From Peribolospora baueri (taxonomy: Eukaryota > Basidiomycota > Peribolosporomycetes > Peribolosporales > Peribolosporaceae): a DNA stretch of 64,000 nucleotides. Location of the stretch: contig JAMDHS010000050.1 of assembly GCA_029717555.1 (NCBI GenBank), positions 99,409 to 163,408 on the forward strand. Reading direction: 5' to 3'. This document shows positions 35,424-45,904 of this stretch, piece by piece. Positions within the stretch are counted from its first letter, which is position 1, and each line of letters begins with the position of its first letter. A model generated the notes under the pieces. That model was not told the DNA's origin and did no database searches. It saw only the letters and a program-made list of their open reading frames with translations. Made by a program: the position numbers and the translations under genes.

Positions 35424-35592
35424 AAAAAAAAAAACTTGCGTTACTTGATGCGTCGTCTAGCTTGCTCTGGCTCTGGCACTGCTGTCGGTTGTCTGGCGAC
35501 GAGTCGAACTGGCGTCTTCGCCTGTGAAAGACGAATCAGTACAATACCTATTCGTGGTCATTCATCCGGCTCAGCCGCAAACACTTTATTGC
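35424..35592 (-). repeat. tRNA-like, Pol III-type element, copy 1
   Basis: Read on the minus strand: an A-box-like CGGCTGAGCCGG (35577-35566), a possible anticodon-arm stem CGAAT/ATTCG with a 13-nt loop, a long variable-arm-like hairpin GTCTT/AAGAC, a B-box-like AGTTCGACTC (35511-35501), and about 65 nt further an 11-T run (35434-35424) that would stop RNA polymerase III. A TGTTTGC/CCAGACA acceptor-like pairing is still recognisable, with one G-T pair and one mismatch. The D stem is poor, so this is not a functional tRNA gene; a tRNA-derived short interspersed element or tRNA pseudogene is likelier. Confidence 0.5.
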
Positions 35593-35649
35593 TTTGTATG
35601 AACAAGGGGAATACATCCGTTCACGAGATCAACGATAGGACGATGCCCC

Positions 35650-37520
35650 TATCACTCGTTTCTTCCATCACTCCCACTCGTCAGCTCGTCCATCCGTGGA
35701 ATCCATCCATCATCCGTCCATCAACCAATCTTGACCGATGTCTTGCTGTCTGTCTTGGGAGTTCTTGTCTCCTCTTGCAGGCCAGTCGTGTTGTAGCGAT
35801 CCCATACAAGAAAACAGCATCTTGATGCTTTGACGGACCGAGTGACTTCGTAAGGACATCTGCCGGTTGCTGACCAGTTGGCACATAGCTCAGCTTGATC
35901 TCTCCACTTGTTACCTTTTCCCGCACAAAGTGGAAGCTGATGTCGATGTGCTTTGTTCTTGCATGATGGCGATCGTCCTTAGCCAGGGACAGGCTAGCTT
36001 GGTTGTCTCACAAGTGGATTGTCGGTGCCTAGGGTTAAAGATCCATGAGCAGTTTCTTGATCCAGATGGCCTCCTTCACCGCGAGCGCAATGGCGAGGTA
36101 CTCGGCCTCTGTCGTTGATGTGGTCACAACTGTCTGCTTCTTGCTCGACCAGCTCACAGTGCTTCCTCCTACCTTAACAGGTAACCATTTGTAGAGCGCC
36201 GGCCGTCAAGATCTCCCTGCGTGGTCGGTATCGCAGAATCCTTAGATTGTTGCTGATTCTTGCTCCGCAACGTTGGTGACTTCCCGGAGACACAGTTCGT
36301 AATGAGCCGTACCTCGTAAGTAGCGCATCACCTTTTTGCTTACCTCCAATGATTCTCGCTCGGATCAGCCATAAAACGAGCTAGCTTGCTGACGACGAAT
36401 GTGACGTCCGGTCTTGTTCCCATCGCCAGGTACATCAATGACCGTATGCTCGCTGGTATTGTGTTCGATCTGCCTGTGGCTCTCTCTCCTCTCGAGCCTT
36501 CAAGTTGCAATTGGCGTCCATCGTTGTGGGAGCTGGTCTGGAGTCTTGCATCCCGAACCTGGCGAGAATGAAACGTTCCGTGCAGGCTTCCTGCGAGAGA
36601 TACGTCTCCCCATCTCTGCGTCTCGCAACTTTGGTACCCAACAGATACTTGACTTCGCCGAGATCCTTGATCTTGAACGTCGCCTTCATCTGGATGACCT
36701 GGATCGCGCCCACGATCACGCCTGACGACAAGGCGCGTTTCCATTGTCGCCGCCCTTTGGGCTTCTTTTCTGGCTTGAATTGCATCAGAGCTGTCGAGTT
36801 CTCAGCTATGATGGCAAGGTCATCCACGTAGACAGCCACAATGACCGTGCCCAGATCGTTGCAACGAAGGAAAACGTTCTGATCGGCAGCACTTTTCCTG
36901 AACTTCATGCTGGTGAGACAACGACTGATCTTGTCGTTCCATGCCTTGCCAGTTGCTTCAGACCATGCAGCGCTTCTTGAGGGGCAAGACATTTCCCTTG
37001 GGTATGCCGCTCTCCGTAGGTGCCTCCATGAAAAGTTCCTCTTGGAGCTCACCGTTCAAGAATGCGGAGTCGACGTCCATCTGGTGGGTCAACCAGTTCC
37101 TCTGCGCGGCTACTGCTAGCAAGAGATGCTTGACAGTCTCGCCACCCCAGCAAAGGTCTCGTTGTAATCGAGTCCAAATTGCTGTGAATACCCCTTGGCT
37201 ACCAGTCTTGCCTTGAACCGTTCTACCGTCCCATCCGAGTCCCTCTTGATGCGGAGCACCCACCGGCACTTTATCGCGGTTCTTCCCTCCGGCAGATCTG
37301 TTTCCTCCCAGGTCTCGTTTTCTCGCAACGCCTCCAGCTCCTTCTTAATCGCCGTCCGCCATTCTTCGCCTTCGGCGCTCCTCAGAGCTTCTTTCAGGCC
37401 CGGCTCGTCTTCATGAGTTCTTGACGAGTATGCCCGATCGTAGACGAAGTCGGAGCGCTGTTTGGGTTTTCGAGTTCGTCCAGACCTTCGTGCCGTAATC
37501 GCCGGCTCCTCCTCACCTGC
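35650..37520 (-). mobile_element. Broken Ty1/Copia-type retrotransposon (RT and RNase H remnant)
   Basis: Reading right to left: GEEWRTAIKKELEALREN, CRWVLRIKRDSDGTVERFKA and LVAKGYSQQFGLDYNETF, then MDVDSAFLNGEL with the first catalytic Asp (about 37080), YVDDLAIIAE with the Asp pair (about 36825), FKIKDLGEVKYLLGTKV, SLMYLAMGTRPDVTFVVSKL (about 36440), and LSYVPTGQQPADVLTKSL of the RNase H end (about 35870). These blocks lie in several frames with stops between, so the element is dead. Gag, protease and integrase are missing: the right end breaks off near 37520. Copia order and motifs are established knowledge; the truncation is seen directly. Confidence 0.85.
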
Positions 37521-37526
37521 CGATGT

Positions 37527-37900
37527 TCCTCCTATCGTAGATCTCGTGAACGGATGTATTCCCTTTGTTCACACGATTGTCATTGTCTAGGCGACTAGGG
37601 ACCAGCCGACCAAGTCGTGTCACTCTTGTGCTCGATTGATTGTTCTCATGTATATAAGACATAAGACGAAGCCGCAACTCACTTGAGGGGAATGAAGTGA
37701 ACAGTTCCCAGCTACCCTGCTAACAGCTTTGTACCCTCGCATTGGCGTTCTTAAACCCTTCGTTGACTCCGTCGGACGTGGCCTCACAAAGTCACACGAT
37801 TGCTATTGATTGAAGAGAGAAGCTCGATTCGAGAGAAAGCAGTAGTCGAGCTCTCCCGACCCAACGCGCACGAGATCGCCATGTCTTGAGTAGCCGGTGT
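37527..37900 (+). mobile_element. LTR-like fragment in opposite orientation to the Copia body
   Basis: The left edge (37532-37572, GATCTCGTGAACGGATGTAT core) is an inverted, about 90% identical copy of 35605-35645, which lies just downstream of the Copia RNase H end. To its right come CATGTATATAAGACATAAG, a TATA-like promoter in plus orientation, and unique sequence. The simplest reading is the 3' end of a second, plus-oriented copy fused to the 5'-truncated minus-oriented body. LTR borders could not be fixed. Confidence 0.4.
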
Positions 37901-37908
37901 TTAACTTA

Positions 37909-38101
37909 TTAATCCTTTCGCCAGTTGTAGAAGTGCATCGACGTGAGCTGGCCAAACGTCGTGCTGGCGAGGCCAATGTTGAGCGACTGGCTCTTAGAGA
38001 TGAACGCTCCGCGGTCGACAGCCACGTCGATGATGACCTTCTGGGAGATTTCCCAGACCGTCTCGTAGAGCCTCTTCAGATCGTTGGGCATGCCGGGCAC
38101 T
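37909..38101 (-). pseudogene. Stray exon of the ribonucleotide reductase large subunit
   Basis: The minus-strand frame reads [20 protein letters not shown], then [15 protein letters not shown], then [16 protein letters not shown] and stops. This is the conserved block of class I ribonucleotide reductase large subunits (Rnr1) that precedes the GLKTGMYY motif. The fragment begins right after an AG acceptor with a pyrimidine-poor TTTACAG and has nothing of the gene on either side, so it is a genomic exon fragment and not a processed copy. It ends in TAA just after the exon block. It lies between retroelement debris and tRNA-like copy 2. The intact gene must be elsewhere. Confidence 0.8.
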
Positions 38102-38124
38102 GTAAAGCGTTAATGAAAGGAGCA

Positions 38125-38500
38125 ATTAAAAACAAAAAAGAGTGTCACGACTTGGACTCGCCGCGTAGCTGGCTCTGGCTGGTTGCGTTTGGCCGACTCG
38201 CCTGCTGCTTCTTAGACCTCAGTAACTATCCCTACCCCCCGCTCCTCCCCGGATGTCCGTTTAAACCCTAACCACTGCAGGCCGCGGCACACCGGCTTCA
38301 TACGAGCTCATCCTTGCACAGGAGAGGGGCCTACTGCGGGATTACGGAGATGAGCGGAGAAGAACGGAGGGGAAGAATAGATAGACGAGAATAAAGCAGT
38401 TCAGTCAAGAGTCGAACTGGCGTCCTCAGCCTGAGGGAAGATGAATCCATACGATACCGATTCAAACGTCTTTCATCCAGCTCAGCCACAGACACATTAT
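38125..38500 (-). repeat. tRNA-like, Pol III-type element, copy 2 (interrupted)
   Basis: Minus-strand head: A-box-like TGGCTGAGCTGG (38488-38477), stem TGAAT/ATTCA around a 13-nt loop, variable-arm hairpin CCTCA/TGAGG, B-box-like AGTTCGACTC (38419-38410). The tail (AGCCAGAGCCAGCTACGCGG-type, then CTCTTTTTTGTTTTTAATTGC at about 38143-38123) matches the tail of copy 1 but lies about 200 bp further away, so copy 2 seems to carry an insertion or be two partial copies. It sits about 150 bp upstream of the BRF1 start. Confidence 0.45.
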
Positions 38501-38645
38501 TGTCTTTCTTTTCTTCCATCGACATTCTTAACCCTCTTCGTTGACCCTGTTCAACCACCACCTCCTCCATCACTCACCACTCAAATCACACCTCACAGCA
38601 CATTGTTAAAAAACAAATACCCGCTTCCTCTCCTCCTCCCTCGAC

Positions 38646-41352
38646 ATGCCTACCTGCTTCTCATGCGGTAGCACCGACATCGTTCACGAGGTCGACGCCA
38701 GCTTCTGCGGCCAGTGCGGCGTCGTCCTCGATCAGGGCACCATCGTCAGCGAGATCACCTTTGGAGAATCCAGCACCGGCGCAGCCGTCGCCCAGGGAAG
38801 TTTTCTCGGAGAACATGATGGTGAGTTATATGGCATGTCTGCTCCGAAACCTCTGGGTGCACGGCAGTATGGTGTGGCGTGGCGTAGAGGAGACATGAGC
38901 CACTCGGAAGGAGGGCGCTCGCCGCTCGGCGTCGCATGTACAAACCTGACACACTTCAACGCACTCCGTTCCAGTCCGCGCAAAAACCAACGGTCCCTAC
39001 CGAAGCGGAGGTGGCGAATCTCGAGAGCAGACCCTGGCCAACGGTGAGATTTTGGTGCCTTTTCAGGTCAGCAAGCTCGCGCAGTCGCAGCGCTGACAGG
39101 CAAGTGTGCACGGGCCTCCTCCTCCCCGCCCTCCCCCTTCTTCAACCAGCCCGCGGGCGCATTCGCCGAATTGCCTTCGGCCTCAAAGTAGGCCAAGCGG
39201 AAGAGGACATGGCCTACCGCTTCTTCAGCCTCGCGCTCTCTAACCACTTCGTCCAGGGTCGCCCCTCGGATCACGTCGTCGCCGCCTGCCTGTACGTTGC
39301 ATGCAGAATCGGAAAGACGAGCCACATGCTCATCGATTTTGCCGATGCCATGGGGGTGAGTACCCTTGTATGTGGTTTGTCGGTGTCAGACGTGTTAGGT
39401 GATTAAGACTTCCTGATTAAGACTTCCTTTCCCTCCCTGTCGTAGGTGAACGTCTTCGTGGTAGGCAGCACCTACCTCAAGCTTGTCAAGGTGCTCAACC
39501 TGGCCCACAACACCGGTGACTCTGGCGGCAAGGCCTTCCTGCCGAGCATCGACCCCTCTATCTACATTTCCCGCTTTGCGGCCCGCCTTCATTTTGGCGA
39601 CGAGACTCCCAAGGTCGCCGCCGACGCCACGCGGCTCGTCCAGCGCTTCAAGCAGGACTGGCTTGAGGTTGGCCGCCGGCCAGCGGGAATCTGCGGTGCT
39701 TGTCTCCTGCTCGCAGCGAGGATGAACAACTTCCACCGCAGCGTCGCCGAGATCGTGCAGGTAGTCAAGATCGCGGACGTGACGCTTAAGAAGCGCCTCG
39801 ACGAGTTCAAGGCCACCCCCAGCGGCCAGCTCACCGTGCAGGATTTCAACAACCTCTGGCTCGAAGAGAGCGCCGACCCACCCGCGTTTCAGAGGGCCAG
39901 GCTATCGGAGAAGAAGGAGAAACATAAGAGGCGTGGCGGCGGCGGCGGCATGGACGCCAAGGGTAAGGGGAAGCAGAGGGAAGCAGACGATGATGACGAC
40001 GATGACGACGTAGACGATGAAGGCGAAGAAAGGGAGGAGGACCGCTCGGAGCAGACGTCCCCTTCAGCCGTAGCCAAGCTGTCTAGCTCGAGTTCCGCAT
40101 CCGTCGCATCAAAGCTGCCCAACTCGGATTCGACGGCCGTGCCCGCCCGCTCGTCTCAACCGGCTCCTGGGGAGGACGCCGACGCCAGCGGGCCACGACC
40201 GTCTCCTCCAGACGCAGCCGGCGCCGCGCCCTATCCTCCCTTGGACCAGCTGGCAGATGAAGTGCTCTCCACCGAGGTGAACGCCTTCCTCGGCACTGAA
40301 AAAGCCAAGCAGCTCCAAGCCGAGCTCGACAAAGCGGATGAGAGGCGTAGGGCACAGGTGGAGGCCAACGTTGCTCGCGAGGGACCCTCAGACCTTGGCT
40401 TCAACTTGGACGAGGACAAGGAGTTGGACGTGTTCTTGCTCAGCGAGGAGGAAGTCAGGATCAAGTCGCGCGTTTGGATGGAGTTCAATAAGGATTGGCT
40501 TGAGGAGCTTGCCGGTGAGCGTCTGCCTTTTTTCGCGGCCATGAAAAGAACTTGACCAGCAACCCGTTTCTGACCCGTTGCCGATCTTTTCTTTCTGCGC
40601 TTTGCCCGTACAGCCAAAGAAGCGAAGGAGGAGATGGATCAGAAGAACGGAATCCAGAAGACCAACAGGCCTGTGAGTCTCCGTACCCCTCTCGACGACT
40701 GCCTCGCATTCTCCCCGCTGACGGCAGTCCCTCTTTCATCCCTCGTCTCTCTCTCGTGGCGTCCTGCGTGACCCTGCAGAGGAAGAAACCACGAAAGCCT
40801 CGAGATTCGTCGACGGCCATGTCATCCTCCGCCGCCGAATCGGCAGCGCAGATGTTTGAGAAGAAAAAGTTCTCCAAGAAGATCAACTACAACGCGTTGA
40901 ACAGCTTGTTCGACGCCAGTTTCGGCTCCGAGGAGAAGAAGCCTGTCGTCAGCAGCTCGTCCTCCTCGTCGAGTGGCAAGAAGCGTAAACACAGGGATGC
41001 TTCCTCGGCGGCGGAGCGGGGTGGGTACAGCGATTGGGACATTGTGGACGAGTCTGACGGGTACTACTTGAGCGACGGGCAGAAGATGGAGATCGTCGAA
41101 GGGGACGACGAGGCGCCTGCGGCACATCAGCAGAAGGGGAAGAGGAGGAACAGCGAGGCGATGGAAAGCGTCGCTGGGTTCACGGAGGGCGAGGGGCAGG
41201 AGGAGGAAGCGGACTATGCAGACGAATATGCCGACGTGAGCCGCCTTCTCCTTCTCCTTCGTCTTTCCTTTCTTTTCCATCGACCTACTTTCGCTCACCT
41301 CTTTCACCTCGTCTTTTGCCTTTCACGACAGCCCGATGTTTGGAACGACTGA
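38646..41352 (+). CDS. BRF1: TFIIIB subunit Brf1 (TFIIB-related factor)
   Basis: Bridges TFIIIC, TBP and RNA polymerase III at tRNA and 5S promoters. Seven exons join in phase: 38646-38820, 38975-39043, 39149-39355, 39446-40514, 40614-40672, 40780-41235 and 41332-41352. The start gives the zinc ribbon CFSCGSTDIVHEVDASFCGQ with CGVVLDQG. The two cyclin folds follow: RIRRIAFGLKVGQAEEDMA, VAACLYVACRIGKTSHMLID, then YISRFAARLHFG and RRPAGICGACLLLAARMN. The Brf1-specific C-terminus has SEEEVRIKSRVWMEFNKDWL and FSKKINYNALNSLFD, the TBP/Bdp1-binding homology blocks. A long Asp/Glu and Ser-rich linker separates the cyclin folds from these blocks. The last exon encodes only PDVWND. All family blocks are intact. 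Confidence 0.95.
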
Positions 41353-42131
41353 TATCCAATCACTATAACACGTCCGACACGAAACTCGATGTCCGCCCCC
41401 CCGCGGCTGTCATCACGCTTTCCTTCCCGCCTTCACCGTCTTCGCTAACTGGATCCGATCTTCGCTCCGCCGTTCGTGCTCATCTAGACCATCCGTTATC
41501 GCCCGTCATATTATGTACCACCCTTGTACCGCTTTGTACCGCCTTGTACCGCCTTTGTACCACCACCGCCACATCCTCCCAGTTGCGGAGAAGAATCCAT
41601 GTACTCTGCGTCACGAGCGAATCTACACCATGGTTTAGTTATACACCAGCGGCGGTGGCGGGCAGTTAAAGGAAGAAGGAAGCGCCATGAAAGAGAGCGC
41701 GCAAGGTCAGCCGTCCAACGCGACGCCGCAGCGCGCCGACAAACTTCTGAATTCTAGAGCCTCGAACGACGACCGGGCAGACGAACGAGAGGAACGACAG
41801 GGCAGAAGGACTCAAAATGGCCGGCCGGCCCGGCTCGGCTGGACTGAGCCTTGCGCGCGGTGACCGTCGGGAACGCGTTGCGTGCGCGCACCTCGCTCTA
41901 GTAGAGCCTGCTCGGTGTCTACAACACGACCGGGGGCTACCTCTTCATACATACGGATCTGTCCGACAAGAAAGGGGAGACGGGGAACGGACGGTGATTG
42001 TCGCATCGGGAACGAGCAGAAAAGGGGGTGAGTGCAGGAAAGCAGAGGTTCGGCCTCGGTTCGCCAAATCGTAGTGACGTCCCCTCATCTGGTCTCGTCT
42101 CGCTGACGTGCGTCGTCGATATCCAGGTACG
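41353..42131. other. Convergent region between BRF1 and hexokinase
   Basis: No gene found in 779 bp. At 41514-41567 there are five tandem TTGTACCGCC-like units of 10-11 bp. The rest holds short, motif-free frames on both strands. Confidence 0.5.
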
Positions 42132-44670
42132 TCATGTCCTGTTGACGACCACCTTGTGTCCCGAAGCCTCCTGCTTCTTCGCTTGCAGTGCCGTAAGCGC
42201 GGCTGGGAGAGGAAAGGAAGGGGAAAAACAAAAATCGCCGGGAAGGAGGAAGAGACACCAGTCGTGAGAGATGAGATGATATGATGGGAGGGACGTCGCC
42301 AACACGACGAAGACGAAAACAAAGACGAGACAGCGGGCAAAGAAGTGGGAGACAGAGCGCATTCGGAGAGGCGTACGCCTTCTAGTCCCGACCACGTCGA
42401 AACGAATCGCTCACTCACCCCCGACGCCGCTGCCATCCTTCGCCAAACCCATCTTGATCCTCTTCTCGCCCTCCTCCCCCAACAGCTCGGCTAAACCCTT
42501 TCGCATGCGGTCCTGGAAGCCCGGATAGAACTCGGCGACGCTGCCATCGACACCGATGTAAATCGCGTCCTCCTCGTCCGCCTCTCCCTTCACCTTCGAG
42601 TCGCTCCTCTGCCCCTTCCCCTGCACCTTGCCTGTATGGAGGATGACGGCGGCTATGGCACATGCGGAGAGACGAGCAGCTCTCATGCCGATGGCCCTGC
42701 AGACGCGCTTGACCACACGGCAGTCCTGATCCGACACGTGCTCTCGAGGCAGCTTGAGCGTGCCCACGAGCACCCTTCGCGTCGCCAACAGGTCCGGGGA
42801 GTCGTCCGCCTCGATGGAGGACATGTAGGCTGTGTCGAAGCCGTATTGGGTGTTGAGGAGGGTGGACGAGTAGCCGGAGAAGAGCAGAGACAGGTCGACG
42901 AGGTGAAGCAGACAGACTCGGGTCACTTCGCCCAGATCTGCGACGAGTCGCGAACGAACAAGGGACGGCGAATGAGGATGCCACGCGAGGCCAGTCAAAC
43001 GAACAAGGCATCCTCTTTTCCTTCTCCCCAACCGATTACTCACACATGCCGCTGATCATCTTCTCGAACGTCTGCTGGCGAGGGTTAATGGACTTTCGGT
43101 CGACGTGGTTGTCAAAGAGCGTGATAGGAAGCACTTTTCGCTGCGGGCGGGAACCAGAGCGATGCCAGCAGAGCGAAGATGGAATCCACAGTCAGTCTAA
43201 CGGGCCCCGTCCTTGGCATCCTTGCCAGACGTGTGCGAAATCCGATGAGCCGCTCGCTCACCTCGTTGTCGTACGCGCCCCACTCGGTATTGACAATCAT
43301 GTGATCCGGCATATTGTCGCTCGCGCCCAGTCTCGCCTGCTGACGCTCGAGGTCCTTGATGGCGTCGCCTAGCTTTTCGATCCTCTCCAGGTTCTCGACG
43401 TACGCGCCGTTGGTGCCGGTGCCAAAAATGGCGCCGACAAGGGCGCCACCAGTCTGGTAGCCCCGAGTGAGGAGCGTTCCGACTGTGTCGTTCACCAGTG
43501 CGTTCACTCGCACCTTGATGTGTTTACGATCGAGAGCAGCTTGAAGGAGTTGAACGACATCCTTACCCGGTGCGTCGGGACAGTGGAAACCTTTGGTCCA
43601 ATGGATCTAGAAACGTATGCGGTTAGCGCCATAATCTTAGCCGCAGCGCCGCTTGGTGTCACTCGCACTCACCAGCTTGCCTCGGTCAATGGCGGTTTGG
43701 TCGACAGGCTGGTTGAGATGAAAAAGGACAGGTTAAGCAGTCCGAGAGATCGGCCTACCATCAAGTATAAAGACTTTCCAATCCACAAGTGTTGCTTTTC
43801 CTCTGCCGCTTTCCTCGAGGTCTTCATAGAGTATAGCCACCCGTCCTTTCCGCTGTCATACTCACAAAGCTAAAAGTGAAGCCCATGAGCAAAGGTTCCC
43901 CGGAGCCGACGGTAGTGCCAAAGTCGGTGAGGAAGGTGTCTACGCTGTCTGCGATGTAGTTGAAAAGGTTCTGCACCGGCCCTCCCTTGAGTGCCTCGGA
44001 GCTGTAAGTGGGGTGACGAGCGAAGGGAGGAGGGAAGCGAGGAGATGGACGGGAGACTTGAGCGCACGATCGAAACGCTTGGAGAGGTCGCCAATCCTCT
44101 CGCTCACTCGCTCGCATAGCCACTCACACTTTGTATTTCTCCTGCTTCATGGTGAACTCGCGGTTCCCCAGGAGTCGCACCTCGCACACTCGTCTGCGGA
44201 AAAGCCGCACGGAGGTAGGAAAGGCGTCAAGAAGGAGCGCCTCTGGAGGCATTAGGACGTAGCCGTTGGAAGGGAGATGCACATTAAGAAGCTCACAGGT
44301 TGGTACCGCCCAAATCAAGGGCAAGAAAGGTGCCGCGTTCTGAACCGTTTGGGACGCCGGTGACTGTTCCGGGACGGTGGACGTGGTGAGCGGACAGAGG
44401 AGAGCGAGACAAGGAAGGGGACAGGAAGAACGAGGGAATAGGACGGTGGTCAAGCTCACCAAAGGTGGGGACCATGGCCATGTCGGCTCCATACCTCTGG
44501 AGGCCATCGCGGAAAAGGACATGAAAGTGGTCGACGATCTGTCTGAGCTTTGGGGTGGAGAGGTGGAACTGACTCTCGATGTTGCTGAGCGCGGCTGCAA
44601 GAGGGGCAGACAAGGGCGTGTGAACGCCAGAGTTGGTGGAGGGCGGAGAAGGAGGGGAGGAGAAGGACAT
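42132..44670 (-). CDS. Hexokinase family glucose kinase
   Basis: Phosphorylates hexoses with ATP at the entry of glycolysis. Nine exons: 44670-44460, 44363-44297, 44193-44126, 44001-43866, 43708-43673, 43606-43262, 43140-43044, 42937-42419, and about 42195-42132. The start MSFSSPPSPP leads to a Ser/Pro-rich leader. Motifs in order: FLALDLGGTNLRV (phosphate 1), GFTFSFPVDQTAIDRGKL, HWTKGF, VNALVNDTVGTLL with the catalytic Asp, FGTGTNGAYVE, NTEWGAYD, ISGMYLGEVTR, YIGVDGSVAEFYPGF, and the hexokinase C-terminus DGSGVGAALTALQAKK. Insertion of a Lys/Asp/Glu-rich segment (QGKGQRSDSKVKGEADEED) lies late in the protein. I leave the symbol open because hexokinase and glucokinase paralogues cannot be separated by eye. 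Confidence 0.93.
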
Positions 44671-45290
44671 GGTCGAAGGGAATGTGGGAGATGGGGGAGC
44701 GAAAGGAGGAGGAGGACGAGTTGTGCGGGGGAGGTCCGTCGTCGCGGCGATCGGCTCATCCTCTCGTCGGCTCTTCTTACTTGGATCTGCTGATCTGATC
44801 ATCTTCGTCTCGAGCGCACGTGATCCGCTCTTGCCTGCCGCGCAGGAACCGAAGAACACCGTTAACAGCCGTCTGCCTCCGTTCCGGCGGCCTTTGATCG
44901 AAGGGCAAGTCGAGCCGGCCAGGTCGTTCGCGCACGTGACCCATATCGACCACCACCACGAGCGACGACGGGAATGAGGGTCGCGGAGACATATACCAAC
45001 TGTACGGGCGTATGTGCAATTCCTTCCGAGCATGCATTCGTTCAATAAGGAAAAGGAAGCACCGCCCATATCTCTCCTCCTTTCCCAGGCGTGTTTGAAC
45101 ACCTCAACCTCCGAGCAAGCTGCTGACCACCGTTCGTCCACAACCTGCTGGACTGTGCGCGCTCGGCAGTAGGGCATGCTGCGTCCGTGGCAATAGAGTG
45201 CCGTCGAGGCGGGCTAAGAGTCGACCTGACTCTTAGAAACGGCCCGCGCTCACCATTGCTCCCACCAGCACAAAGTTGAGCTTCTTCAAG
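44671..45290. other. Hexokinase upstream region; nothing else seen
   Basis: A minus-strand frame extends upstream of the hexokinase start to 45177 but has no hexokinase homology. Region taken as promoter and leader. Confidence 0.4.
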
Positions 45291-45329
45291 GCGCATCTCG
45301 TCCAGTCTGAGGGCATTTACCATGCCCTA

Positions 45330-45900
45330 CCCGTCTTCCCGGGGAATTCGGGGGGCTCAGCGCCATCGTCACCGGCGCCAATGGCATCTCTGGCGCGGAC
45401 CGTGAGTGCCTCTTGCTTTGCTCACCATACCCTGGCCCGATTTGTTCAACCTGTCTCTCAATCTTCATTGGAGCCCTCAGACTCGTATTCCCCAGCGCTA
45501 GTCCGACGCTTACGCTCACCCAGGTGGCCGCCGTCTGGCAAGCTGCCAGACCATGTCCACCATGTCCCTCTCGACTTCCTAAACAACGACCCCGAGAGGA
45601 TTGCGGCCGAGATGTACGCAAAGGGAAGGAACGCCAATTTCTTTTTTTTCTAAGCCTACCTGCAGCCGCCGGCAAAGGAGGGAGAAGGCATTCGGGAAAA
45701 CGCGCAGGTTGTCGTCAACGTCAATGGTATACGTCATTCCCTCTGGATAGCAGGACTGTACCGGCGCCTCGTATACTCAACGCTTGCTGTTTGTCTTCTT
45801 TCCACGGCAGAGCGCATGCTCCGTAACTTGCTCGAGGCTCTTCTCATCGCCAGCGACACCGGGCCCTCCGGGAGCCCCTCTTTTTGCTTGACTGTGCCGA
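45330..45900 (+). pseudogene. Broken SDR-type reductase resembling the PRISE/iridoid-synthase-like family
   Basis: Fragments of a short-chain dehydrogenase can be read across frames: GGLSAIVTGANGISGAD, a Rossmann nucleotide motif of the TGANGISG type; then WPPSGKLPDHVHHVPLDFLN and NDPERIAAEM; then AYLQPPAKEGEGIRENAQ; then ERMLRNLLEALL. Order and spacing match PRISE-like reductases. A T-rich run ends in an in-frame TAA at about 45652, immediately before AYLQPP. The segment before WPPSGK looks deleted, and the gene stops where repeat R4 begins near 45905. No functional start is evident. The whole catalytic C-terminal half is absent, so this is a remnant. Confidence 0.7.
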
Positions 45901-45904
45901 GTCC

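Noticed and set aside
35424-35592. A functional tRNA gene
   Set aside because: A box, B box and some stems are present, but the D stem does not pair, the acceptor stem is imperfect and the anticodon loop is 13 nt; better treated as a tRNA-like repeat.
44671-45177. N-terminal extension of hexokinase
   Set aside because: The open frame continues upstream, but the translation has no hexokinase similarity and the ATG at 44670 has a good context with A at -3.
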